45,328 nt of DNA from CAYXRK01 sp964467615. Its GTDB lineage: Bacteria; Hydrogenedentota; Hydrogenedentia; Hydrogenedentales; GCA-2746185. Made by a program: the position numbers and the translations under genes. Below, one piece after another: positions 33,518 through 41,030 of the stretch. The stretch covers positions 1 through 45,328 of the forward strand of contig CAYXRK010000014.1 in the NCBI GenBank assembly GCA_964467615.1, read 5' to 3'. The notes under the pieces are model-generated. The model had not been told where the DNA came from. It did not search any database and saw only the letters and a program-made list of their open reading frames with translations. Every line of letters starts with the position of its first letter. Positions within the stretch are counted from its first letter, which is position 1.

Positions 33518-34813
33518 ATGGCAACCGGCGACATCATGGATGGTCTACAAGTACACTCGCGTTTCGTTCCGCTCGCGGAAGACACGCATTTCGCCCGCAA
33601 GGATCTGCTCGATGAACGAGCGCGGCGCAGCGTCGATCTGCCGTTGAAGTATTGGCGGCAGCAGGCCCATTTCACCACGCCGGCAAGTGGCGCGCCGGGA
33701 AAGGCCATCCGCGGCCTCAAGCCCGTCAAACGGCTGCTGGAAAAATTCGCGATCTCGCCGGAAGACATCGCCACGCAGACCGGTGCGCCGCTCGACACGT
33801 TGCGCGAAGTGCTCGACGGCGACGACCATTCTCCGTTCGTGATGGTGGACGTGGAGGACGCCGTCGCGCTGACCGAGGAATCGATCAGCAAAGCGCGGCT
33901 CGGCGCGGTCCGCTGTTTCACGCAAGAGGACTGGGGGCCGACGCTGCCGTTCTTCCGTCCCTCCGGCCTCCGCCTGCCGACCTGCGTCGAGGACTTCCTC
34001 ACCGTCCTGCCCGAATGCGCGGCGGATCGCGCGCCCGCCGATTTTCCCATCGCCGGGATCGTCTGGCCAAAGACGGAACACCCCTCGGAAATTGCGTGGG
34101 TCTGCGAACTACTCACGAAAATCGAGCGCGAATTGCAACTCGACGAGGACCAAATCAAGTTGGAATTCCTGGTCGAATCAGCGCACGGCCTCGACCAACT
34201 CGGCGACCTCGCGCGGACCTGCGCGCACCGCCTCGTCGGCATCATCTGGGGCATCGCCGACTACAGCGCCGACGTCAACCTCCCGCGCATCGACAACTAT
34301 CATCCGATGTGCGATTGGGCGCGCCACGAAATAGTGAACGTCACCGGGGCCTACGGCGTCCCCGCGATAGACAACATGACGCTGAACTACCCCACGCCCC
34401 TGCATCGCGCCGAACAACTTTCCGCCGCTCAGATCGCCGAGAACAAAACCAAGGTCCTCGGCGCCCTAAAGGAAGCGTACGATGACGCGCGCCACGGCAT
34501 TGAGCTCGGCATGACCGGCAAGTGGGTCGGCCATCCGCTGCAACTGCTCATGGTGCTCGCGGCGTACCGCAACGCCATCCCGAAGAAACAAATCGAGAAA
34601 GACATCAACGAGATCGAGGCGTACACCCGCAGCGTCGTCGCCGGCGCCGGCGCGACCGTCCTTGGCGAAGGTGCCCAGGCCTACATGGCCGACCGCGCGA
34701 CCGACCGCCACCTCCGCGCCCGCCTCCGCCGCGCCACCGCCTGGGGCAGGCTGGACGCCGCCAGAGCGCTGGCCTTAGGTGTCATCACTGAATCCGAACG
34801 CGCGACGATCTAA
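33518..34813 (+). CDS. HpcH/HpaI aldolase / citrate-lyase-beta-like (CitE) protein, long form
   Basis: A 431-residue member of the CoA-ester lyase fold. MVDVEDAVALTEE matches the DLEDAV motif of CitE. IVWPKTEHPSEI supplies the conserved Pro-Lys, LVESAHGLDQ the metal-binding Glu, and GKWVGHPLQ the C-terminal Gly-Lys-x-x-x-His-Pro. It is longer than the common 300-residue form. The gene starts 7 bases after the acyl-CoA dehydrogenase stop. With MaoC downstream it could belong to a malyl-CoA or methylmalyl-CoA-type branch, but the substrate is not proven. Confidence 0.85.
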   Translation: MATGDIMDGLQVHSRFVPLAEDTHFARKDLLDERARRSVDLPLKYWRQQAHFTTPASGAPGKAIRGLKPVKRLLEKFAISPEDIATQTGAPLDTLREVLDGDDHSPFVMVDVEDAVALTEESISKARLGAVRCFTQEDWGPTLPFFRPSGLRLPTCVEDFLTVLPECAADRAPADFPIAGIVWPKTEHPSEIAWVCELLTKIERELQLDEDQIKLEFLVESAHGLDQLGDLARTCAHRLVGIIWGIADYSADVNLPRIDNYHPMCDWARHEIVNVTGAYGVPAIDNMTLNYPTPLHRAEQLSAAQIAENKTKVLGALKEAYDDARHGIELGMTGKWVGHPLQLLMVLAAYRNAIPKKQIEKDINEIEAYTRSVVAGAGATVLGEGAQAYMADRATDRHLRARLRRATAWGRLDAARALALGVITESERATI

Positions 34814-34840
34814 CTGAATGCTCCTGGTTACCGCGACCCG

Positions 34841-35158
34841 ATGGCGGCAATGAAGATCGAGTGGATCGCCAATCAGATACTTGGCGGTGACTACATTTAT
34901 AGCTGCCACGCTGACCAGGAACGGCGCAATGACAGTTTTTCCGTTACCGAGATAGAGGAAGTGCTGACGCACGGGGAAATCATCGAGGATTACCCTGACG
35001 ATCCACGGGGCCCCTCCTGTCTCGTCTGCGGAGAAGCGGGGCAGCGCAGCGTCCACGTCGTATGCGGTACCAATTCGATCGACAAATTGTTTATCATCAC
35101 GATATATGGGCCTCGTCCTCCAAAGTGGCCGACGCCCAGGGAGCGATACCGGAAATGA
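34841..35158 (+). CDS. DUF4258 protein (toxin-like)
   Basis: A 105-residue protein with the DUF4258 pattern: YSCHADQERRNDSFSVTEIEEVL, then HGEIIEDYPDDPRGPSCLV and HVVCG, TIYGPRPPKW. An in-frame ATG at 34850 is an alternative start. No strong ribosome site is seen. Its TGA overlaps the next ATG (ATGA, 35155-35158), pairing it with the YgiT-type protein. This is a recognised toxin-antitoxin-like arrangement, the DUF4258 protein as presumed toxin (RelE/BrnT-like fold). Its activity is not established. Confidence 0.85.
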   Translation: MAAMKIEWIANQILGGDYIYSCHADQERRNDSFSVTEIEEVLTHGEIIEDYPDDPRGPSCLVCGEAGQRSVHVVCGTNSIDKLFIITIYGPRPPKWPTPRERYRK

Positions 35159-35394
35159 ACGAGACGTACGGTGATTGCATCTTCTGCGGAGGAGATATCG
35201 AGGAGCGCATCCTCGACGTGGACTATCGCTCTGAAGGACGACTTTTTGTCGTCGAGCGTGTACCGGTCGGTGTCTGTACTCAATGCGGCGAGCAGTTCTA
35301 TACCGCGGCGATCGCGAAGCAGATGGAAGCCGCGGCAAAATCGGCATCCAGCAACGGCCGCACGATTGAAGTCCCGCTTGTCTCGTTGGCGTGA
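35155..35394 (+). CDS. YgiT-type zinc finger protein (antitoxin-like)
   Basis: A 79-residue protein with two Cys pairs: CIFCGGDIEE (Cys8, Cys11) and GVCTQCGEQFYT (Cys41, Cys44), the zinc-binding N-domain of MqsA/YgiT antitoxins. The C-terminal KQMEAAAKSA region is short and lacks an obvious helix-turn-helix, as in the two-Cys-pair YgiT-type family. It overlaps the DUF4258 gene by 4 bases, so the pair is translationally coupled. Confidence 0.88.
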   Translation: MNETYGDCIFCGGDIEERILDVDYRSEGRLFVVERVPVGVCTQCGEQFYTAAIAKQMEAAAKSASSNGRTIEVPLVSLA

Positions 35395-35454
35395 GACTCT
35401 CGGACGAAATCAAACACCCCGCATTGACATACTGTTCATTTCGGAATTCTCTCA

Positions 35455-35790
35455 ATGAAACTTGATACAAAACCGACCATGCGCGCAATCACCGCATATG
35501 CGCGCTCATTGGGCAAAGAATTCGGTGCACTAAAGGTGGTTCTGTTCGGGTCGTTCTCGAAGGGCAGCGCGTCGGACGACTCGGATGTGGACTTGTTGGT
35601 CATCGTTCCGTTCGAGGGACGGGCAGTGGAACAGGCGGCCCGAATGCGCGCGACGTATCGTCCAGCATTTCCGGTTGACATCATCGCGCGGACGCCGAGT
35701 CAAATCGAGAAACGGCTAACTCTTGGTGATCCGTTCATACGGAACATCCTTGACCAGGGCACGGTCCTCTATGACGCGGATCGTCCGTGA
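35455..35790 (+). CDS. MNT nucleotidyltransferase, antitoxin of an intact MNT-HEPN pair
   Basis: A 111-residue minimal nucleotidyltransferase. VVLFGSFSKGSASDDSDVDL gives Gly32-Ser33, then Asp44 and Asp46, the GSx10DxD active site. PVDIIARTP supplies the third acidic strand. Its 3' end overlaps the HEPN start by 20 bases. In known MntA/HepT pairs the MNT neutralises the HEPN RNase by nucleotidylation. This copy looks complete. Confidence 0.92.
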   Translation: MKLDTKPTMRAITAYARSLGKEFGALKVVLFGSFSKGSASDDSDVDLLVIVPFEGRAVEQAARMRATYRPAFPVDIIARTPSQIEKRLTLGDPFIRNILDQGTVLYDADRP

Positions 35791-36172
35791 ATGGGTCAAT
35801 AAAGCGGAAGGCGATTTTGCATCTGCGTTGCGAGAACTTCGCGCCCGCAAGCATCCCAACTACGACAGCGCATGCTTTCACGCCCAACAATGTGCCGAAA
35901 AATACTTGAAAGCCTATTTGTCTACGCGCGGACGAACCGTTCCCCGCACGCACGATCTTGTGCGGCTTTTGGATTTGGCCATCCCCGACGAGCCATTGTG
36001 GGATGCGCACCGGGACGAGTTCGCGTATCTTTCAAGCGCTGCGGTCGATTATCGATATCCCGGCGAGCAGGCGGACAAAGCAACTGCGAGAAAGTGCGTG
36101 GAAATATGCAAGCGTGTTCGCGACGAAGTGCGGGAATCGTTAGGTCTTCGAACAAAGGGGGGATCCGAATGA
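35771..36172 (+). CDS. HEPN-domain toxin of the intact MNT-HEPN pair
   Basis: A 133-residue HEPN protein. REWVNKAEGDFASAL is the usual opening, FHAQQCAEKYLKAYL the central helix, and RTVPRTHDLVRLL carries the Rx5H RNase motif (Arg55, His61). The frame is intact and the residues are present, so this is a plausible active module. It lies between the DUF4258 pair and the fragment of maoC at 36189. Confidence 0.9.
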   Translation: MTRIVREWVNKAEGDFASALRELRARKHPNYDSACFHAQQCAEKYLKAYLSTRGRTVPRTHDLVRLLDLAIPDEPLWDAHRDEFAYLSSAAVDYRYPGEQADKATARKCVEICKRVRDEVRESLGLRTKGGSE

Positions 36173-36188
36173 GCGCCAGCGTGCAGCA

Positions 36189-36272
36189 ATGCCAACTCAA
36201 TTCGACAATTTCTTCGAAGACTTCCGCATCGGCGACACGCTCGAGCACTCGCCAAGGCGCACGGTGACCTAA
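36189..36272 (+). pseudogene. 5'-end fragment of the maoC gene (upstream copy)
   Basis: 27 codons, MPTQFDNFFEDFRIGDTLEH then SPRRTVT and stop. Bases 36198-36269 match 36725-36796 of the intact maoC gene with 5 mismatches by hand count (about 93% of 72). This copy carries an ATG, whereas the intact gene must start from GTG. It is separated from the intact gene by an MNT gene and a HepT stub. It looks like the original gene start, displaced by a cassette insertion. Confidence 0.82.
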
Positions 36273-36322
36273 CAAGGCGAAAAAAAGCCACTATACCGCT
36301 ATGATACTCACGGAGACCGAGC

Positions 36323-36634
36323 ATGGCAGTTCAACGGATTGACATTCCCATCGCCGCCATTGGTGATTTGTGCCGCGAATACGGCGTCAAGGAATTGTCC
36401 GTTTTCGGTTCCGCGTTGCGTGAATATTTCGGCCCGGAAAGCGACGTGGATTTTCTCGTCGAATTCAGCGACAACAACTACGGCCCGTGGATGGCCAAGT
36501 TGACCCGCCTTGAAGACGAGCTTTCACGAGTCGTTGGACGTCGCGTGGATCTCGTGCCCAAGGACAGTCTCAAATGGGTCATCCGCGATCGCGTCCTCCA
36601 AGCCGCTGAGGTCGTCTATGTCGCCGAGGACTGA
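36323..36634 (+). CDS. MNT nucleotidyltransferase inside the maoC duplication
   Basis: A 103-residue minimal nucleotidyltransferase. LSVFGSALREYFGPESDVDF gives Gly29-Ser30, Asp41 and Asp43. GGAGA precedes the ATG. VGRRVDLVPKDSLKWVI is typical of MntA partners of DUF86 HepT. A HepT start overlaps its 3' end, but that gene is cut short. It lies between the two copies of the maoC 5' end. Confidence 0.9.
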   Translation: MAVQRIDIPIAAIGDLCREYGVKELSVFGSALREYFGPESDVDFLVEFSDNNYGPWMAKLTRLEDELSRVVGRRVDLVPKDSLKWVIRDRVLQAAEVVYVAED

Positions 36635-36707
36635 TGACCTGTACCTGGTGGACATAATCGAATCGGTGGGATCAAAACGGACTTTCCTCAAACAATCGTC
36701 CGAATAG
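36618..36707 (+). pseudogene. 29-codon stub of a HepT (DUF86) toxin
   Basis: ATG at 36618 overlaps the MNT gene by 17 bases. The frame reads MSPRTDDLYLVDIIESVGS then KRTFLKQSSE and stop. MSxRTDDxYLxDIxES is the characteristic HepT/DUF86 N-terminus, which normally continues to about 110-140 residues. It ends 15 bases before the maoC GTG, at the boundary of the duplicated segment. The toxin is therefore missing while its antitoxin is kept. Confidence 0.72.
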
Positions 36708-36721
36708 GGACATCCGGCCTC

Positions 36722-37810
36722 GTGCAATTCGGCAATTTCTTCGAAGACTTCCGCATCGGCGACACGCTCGAGCACACCCCCAGGCGCACGGTCACCGAGG
36801 GCGACGCAGCGGTGTATCTTTCGCTCACGGGGGATCGGCATCCACTCTTCTGCGACGCCGAATTCGCGCGGCGTATCGGTTACAAGCGTGAAGTCCTGAA
36901 CGATCTCCTCGTGTTCCACCTCGTGTTCGGAAAATCCGTGCCGGACGTCTCGCTGAACGCGGTGGCCAACCTCGGCTACGCCCGCGTGCTGTTTCCGAGG
37001 CCGACGTATCCGGGCGACACGCTCCGCGCGCGTTCGAAGGTGCTCGGAAAAAAGGAAAACAGCAACGGCCAAACCGGCAACGTTTACGTCCGCACAAGCG
37101 GCTTCAATCAGCGCGGCGAAATCGCCTGCGAATTCGTGCGCTGGGTGATGGTCCGCAAGAAGGACCCCGGTACGGCTACCGGTTTCAAGGACGAACCGCT
37201 GCTGCCGAAGGACGTTCCAGCGGACAAGCTCACGGTCGATGCGGAGTTAGACCTCTCGCGGTGGTCTGCTACCGCTGCCGCGGGCCCGCGCTACTTCGAA
37301 GACTACGTGCCCGGCGAGCGCATCCACCACGGCGCGGGCATGACCATCGACGAAGCGGAACACGCGATGGCGACGCGGCTATATCAAAACACCGCGCGCG
37401 TACATTTTGACGCGCATTACGTCCAGCGCATCTCCGGCGGCCGAAGGCTGGTGTACGGCGGGCACGTGATCTCTGTCGCCCGCGCGCTCGGGTTCAACGG
37501 CCTCGAGAACGCGCTGCGAATCGCCGCGTGGAACAGCGGGACCCACGCCAACCCCACGCACGCCGGCGACACCCTCCACGCCTGGTCCGACGTCCTCGCC
37601 TGCGAACCCGTGACGGGCCGCGACGACGTCGGCGCATTGCGCATCGCGCTCATCGCCGTGAAGAACCAGGACCCCGTCGAGCAGCCGATCGAGCTCCGCG
37701 TGTTCGATCCGCAGCGGGGCCGCGAAGTCTACCACCCGAACGTCGTGCTCGATTTGAACTACTGGGTACTCATGCCCAAGCGCGCATCCGCAGGCAACGT
37801 CTCAGGCTGA
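36722..37810 (+). CDS. MaoC-family hydratase with two hot-dog domains (mesaconyl-CoA hydratase-like)
   Basis: A 362-residue double hot-dog hydratase. The GTG at 36722 is used; no strong ribosome site is seen. GNFFEDFRIGDTLEH and TEGDAAVYLSLTGDRHPLF match the mesaconyl-CoA hydratase subgroup. The first hydratase motif is atypical (DRHPLFCD lacks the usual His), but the second domain has QNTARVHFDAHY, retaining His and Asp, so that half is the likely catalytic one. Functional partners are probably the acyl-CoA dehydrogenase and CitE-like genes upstream, now separated by about 1.9 kb of toxin-antitoxin material. Confidence 0.88.
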   Translation: MQFGNFFEDFRIGDTLEHTPRRTVTEGDAAVYLSLTGDRHPLFCDAEFARRIGYKREVLNDLLVFHLVFGKSVPDVSLNAVANLGYARVLFPRPTYPGDTLRARSKVLGKKENSNGQTGNVYVRTSGFNQRGEIACEFVRWVMVRKKDPGTATGFKDEPLLPKDVPADKLTVDAELDLSRWSATAAAGPRYFEDYVPGERIHHGAGMTIDEAEHAMATRLYQNTARVHFDAHYVQRISGGRRLVYGGHVISVARALGFNGLENALRIAAWNSGTHANPTHAGDTLHAWSDVLACEPVTGRDDVGALRIALIAVKNQDPVEQPIELRVFDPQRGREVYHPNVVLDLNYWVLMPKRASAGNVSG

Positions 37811-37817
37811 CAATTTA

Positions 37818-39102
37818 CTAGTCCACTATCGCCTGGTTCACCAACACCGCGAACTCTTGCCGGATGTTGATGTGCGTGTACGGCCGCACCTGCGTCATGA
37901 AAATACCGATGAGGTCCTCGACGGGATCGACCCAGAAGTACGTGCAATACGCGCCGCCCCAGCCGAAGGTCCCCTCGGTGGTCGGCACGCCCGCCGCGCC
38001 GCGATCCGTCACCACGCTATACCCCAACCCGAAGCCGTAACCCGGCCCGGTCAGCCACGGCGTCAGATCGCCGATGTGGTTCTTCGTCATCAGCTCGACG
38101 GTCTTCCGCCCGAGAATGCGTTTGCCCTCGAACACGCCGCCGTTCAGCATCATCTGGTGGAAGCGCCAGTAGTCCGACACGGTCGAAACCAACCCGCCCG
38201 CGCCCATGAAATACACGTGCGGCTCTTTCACGAAGCGGCTCTCGGCGCTCGCCGGATCGCCGAGCGTGAGTCCGCCGCTTTCGCCCGGCGCATACTGCGC
38301 GGCAAACCGATCGAGTTTCGCCCCCGGCAAATAGAAGTACGTATCGGTCATGCCGAGCGGTTTGAAAATGCGCTCGTGAAAAAACTCGTCGAGCGTCATG
38401 CCCGACATTACCTCGACCAGCCGCCCGACGTGGTTCGTCGCGCCGGAATATTCCCAGCGTTCACCCGGCTGATAGTTCAGCGCAACCGGCGCCGTCCGCG
38501 TCACCCAGTCCCCAATCGTCTCGTTCGGCGACTGCTTCTGTGACGCCTTCTCATACTCCGCGGCAAGCGATCCGCGATAGCCGCTCTGGAACCCCGCCGT
38601 GTGCGTCAAAATATGTTTGACTGTTATCGGCCTCGCCGCCGGCACGAGCGTATACGGCACGCCGCTCGTCGCCTCGCCCGAAGGCACCGCGACCTTCAAC
38701 TCCGCATACTCCGGCAGCCACTTCGAAATCGGGTCGGTCAACAGGAAGTTGCCTTCTTCATACAGCATCATCAGCGCGACNNNNNNNNNNGACGGAGGTG
38801 ATCGGCTTCGTCATCGACGCGATCCGAAAAATCGTGTCCGTTTCCATCGCTTTGACGTTCTCGATGTCGGAGTTGCCGCGCGCCTCGAGATGCACGATCT
38901 TCCCGTGCCGCGCCACGAGCGTCACCGTCCCCGGCACGAGGCCCTTGTCGATGTACCGCTGCATCGCAATGCCGATTCGCTCGAGCCGTTCCGACGACAT
39001 GCCCACGCTCTCGGGCCGCGCCGAAGGCAAGTCGAGTCCGTTCCCAAACGCCCAGCCCGATACGAACGCCACGATGAACAAGAAACGTAAACGCGTGATC
39101 AT
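37818..39102 (-). CDS. serine hydrolase, class C beta-lactamase family (interrupted by scaffold gap)
   Basis: A secreted serine hydrolase of about 423 residues. GGGAGGGATTG stands before the ATG at 39102; a signal peptide follows (ITRLRFLFIVAFVSGWAFG). The nucleophile motif is ASMTK (Ser-x-x-Lys), with YSGATNHVG supplying the Tyr motif and the rest of the class C fold intact. Ten N (38781-38790) cut the gene between ITSV and VALMM. The gene is convergent with maoC. The substrate is unknown; esterase or D-Ala-D-Ala peptidase activities occur in this family. Confidence 0.9.
38781..38790. other. scaffold gap (ten N)
   Basis: Both sides carry the same gac codon. Removing one copy of it and the ten N restores the frame and the family sequence KPITSVALMMLYEEG. 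The true gap is probably zero, with a 3-base overlap of contig ends. Confidence 0.8.
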
Positions 39103-39336
39103 CTTCAATCCCTCCCAGTTCGCCCAACTACTATGAGGCCGATTTCTCGAATACGACTGCGTGCGGCCAGCGCACGCGTCGAAGCGCCACGCCGGACGTG
39201 GTCCACGCCATGCTTGGTCCCTCGCCCGCGTTACCGGCGCATTATTCGGCCCCGGCGCTGTCAAGTCAAAAAATGCACAGGGAAGCCGTGTCGCACTCCA
39301 AACCGGGAAACGGCCGAGTTCATAGGCGATACGACG

Positions 39337-39369
39337 AAGCGCCCGGGCTGAGGGCGGACCCGGGCGCTT
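39337..39369 (-). terminator. terminator-like hairpin without T tract
   Basis: AAGCGCCCGGG (39337-39347) and CCCGGGCGCTT (39359-39369) are perfect 11-bp arms with an 11-base loop. It lies 21 bases past the stop of the minus-strand secreted gene at 39390. There is no clear U run after it. It is probably a transcription end or mRNA-stabilising stem. Confidence 0.55.
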
Positions 39370-39389
39370 GCGTCGCTCAATTACCGCTG

Positions 39390-39758
39390 TTAGTTTTGTG
39401 TCACCGTGACTTCGCGGCTTTCTTTGCCGTTTGACATACGGACAACCATGGGACCGCTGTCCCCACGGCTTCCCTTCTTCGAGAAGGGTTTATCCTCGCC
39501 CTGATATACGTGCTTTAGGGACGCACCTTCGTGGACGTACAGCCGCGAATCGCCCAAGTTCACGTAAGCGCGGCCATCGTCGTGCGCATTGCGCGCCACC
39601 GTTACACCAAGAGTGCTACTTTCCGTGCCGATGCCTGCGTGCGAGTATCGTTCCAACACGGTTTCTTTCCCGCCGCCCGCGTATGCAGGTAGCGTGAAGA
39701 TCGCCAGGGTGATCGCCGCGGCGATACCGAATTTGTAACCAATTTGCTTGTTCAACAT
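39390..39758 (-). CDS. small secreted protein of unknown function
   Basis: A 122-residue protein. GGAGATAGGGCA precedes the ATG at 39758; the signal peptide is FGIAAAITLAIFTLPAYAGG (cleavage AYA-GG). The mature part is polar with Gly and Ser, including GDSRLYVHEGASLKHVYQGE, and ends REVTVTQN. No family is recognised. It lies downstream of the cupredoxin-type lipoprotein gene on the same strand (125-base gap), so a metal-related role is possible but unproven. Confidence 0.7.
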   Translation of the reverse strand: MLNKQIGYKFGIAAAITLAIFTLPAYAGGGKETVLERYSHAGIGTESSTLGVTVARNAHDDGRAYVNLGDSRLYVHEGASLKHVYQGEDKPFSKKGSRGDSGPMVVRMSNGKESREVTVTQN

Positions 39759-39883
39759 TGCCCTATCTCCTTTAATCGCGTTCCGATTCACGAATGGAGC
39801 GGAACGCGTTCTCTGCCGAGCCCTCAAGTTCAGCCGGTGTCTGCCGGCTCCAAAGGCCCCGCGCCGGAGCAATTCCGTCGCTA

Positions 39884-40273
39884 CTAGGGCCTCACCGATC
39901 GGATCGACCCCTTGTACATGTTCATGGCGCATGCAAAGGGTATTTCTTGCCCGTCTCGCGGTTGGATCGTGACGCGGACGGGACCGTTGAGGGGTAGCTC
40001 ATGGCGCATTCCGGTGTCGGAAAACACGACCGCCGTGGCGCAGGTTTTCTCGGAGGTGCGCAGAAATTCCAATACCGCAGTCGAATCGGGGGGTAATTCC
40101 ACCTTGCTCGGTGTAAATCCCCTTTCATCAACAATGATCCGCACAACGCCGTCATCTTGCTCCGCCGGAACGGTCGACTGATCCGGAGCGCTCGACTGTT
40201 CGGGAGCGCGAGCGCATCCCATGGATAGCACCAAAGCGAGTGCGGCGACGGAAACATATCCGCGCTTGAACAT
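39884..40273 (-). CDS. cupredoxin-like lipoprotein
   Basis: A 129-residue lipoprotein: lipobox LSMGC (Cys20) after a short hydrophobic signal. The mature domain reads VRIIVDERGFTPSKVELPPD, then FLRTSEKTCATAVVFSD, and FACAMNMYKGSIR, the pattern of the plastocyanin-like Cupredoxin_1 family with Cys, His (MRHELPL) and Met residues available for copper. It probably binds copper or silver at the cell envelope. It neighbours a Cys-rich secreted protein and a broken Met-rich peptide, supporting a metal-handling cluster. Confidence 0.82.
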   Translation of the reverse strand: MFKRGYVSVAALALVLSMGCARAPEQSSAPDQSTVPAEQDDGVVRIIVDERGFTPSKVELPPDSTAVLEFLRTSEKTCATAVVFSDTGMRHELPLNGPVRVTIQPRDGQEIPFACAMNMYKGSIRSVRP

Positions 40274-40363
40274 AATTCGACTCCTCTCAACTCACGAGTA
40301 CCTGCGCCCAGAGTTCGACGGACACACTGCGCCCGTCAACAGATTGCCGGAGAGGAGGGACGC

Positions 40364-40753
40364 TTAGCAGCGAAACGAATGATTAACGAGGTAGATTTCC
40401 GGTGGACTCTCGGAGATACTCGCGACGAGTATTGAGAGTGCAGACGAAAGCGGCGCCACCGCATCTACGTTATATCCGGCGGCCGCGCACAATACTGGTG
40501 TGACGTCCGGGGCAGACGGGCTTGGTTTGGCGGTGAACAAAAGACCCGCATTGGTCATTGTCACGTCGCAACAGCGTAGCGACGCTTCGTCGGTCGGGCA
40601 GGGGTCCTTGTTCTCGTTTTCGCAGCAACAAAACGAAAACACGCCGCCCGTCAACAGGCAGGTGTACGTTACAGACCCCGCGACCGAGCCTTGGGCCGCA
40701 ACAGCCAGACAAAAACCAATATGCAGATACTGGCGCATCGCCTTGTGAAACAT
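40364..40753 (-). CDS. secreted Cys-rich protein
   Basis: A 129-residue protein with an N-terminal signal (YLHIGFCLAVAAQGSVAG). The mature part contains YTCLLTGGVFSFCCCEN and ASLRCCDVTM, many clustered Cys. The spacing Cys-x4-Gly-x-Val...CysCys...Cys-Asp resembles the small protein that opens the czc operon (4496-4936). Metal binding or a disulfide-rich fold is likely. It is not a named family to me. The start is uncertain (the ATG at 40753 lacks a good ribosome site). Confidence 0.7.
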   Translation of the reverse strand: MFHKAMRQYLHIGFCLAVAAQGSVAGSVTYTCLLTGGVFSFCCCENENKDPCPTDEASLRCCDVTMTNAGLLFTAKPSPSAPDVTPVLCAAAGYNVDAVAPLSSALSILVASISESPPEIYLVNHSFRC

Positions 40754-40878
40754 CCTAATCCGGCTAATTGTTCCATGAAAATCTTACCATCGGCATGAAG
40801 ATGGAACAAGCCCTCGTAGAATTGAGGCACAGGTAATTGGAACGAAATATGCCACGAAAGATGCAGGAGGTGATGCAC

Positions 40879-41002
40879 ATGCCGCAGGAAGACAAAGGAT
40901 ACCGGATCAGGACACCTAATTGTGTTGGCCACTCTCGGTGCCCTGGCATTGATTTGGGCCCTCTCCATGGGTGGTATGATGTCCAGAATGATGGGTATGT
41001 AG
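40879..41002 (+). pseudogene. Met-rich small membrane peptide gene, apparently frameshifted
   Basis: AGGAGGTGAT, a perfect Shine-Dalgarno match, stands 8 bases before the ATG at 40879 (MPQEDKGYRIR...). In the next frame, from about 40910, the sequence reads GHLIVLATLGALALIWALSM then GGMMSRMMGM and stop at 41000-41002. This is a hydrophobic helix followed by a Met-rich tail of copper-binding look. The two frames do not join; a one-base indel between 40879 and 40918 would unite them. Either the gene is broken, the sequence has an error, or the ribosome-site match is by chance. Confidence 0.35.
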
Positions 41003-41030
41003 TGGTTTGTCACGATCCCTCGGACGTAGC

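Noticed and set aside
32166..33647. 493-codon open frame overlapping the acyl-CoA dehydrogenase in another frame
   Set aside because: It crosses two intact genes and is extremely Arg-rich. The dehydrogenase frame has all catalytic motifs.
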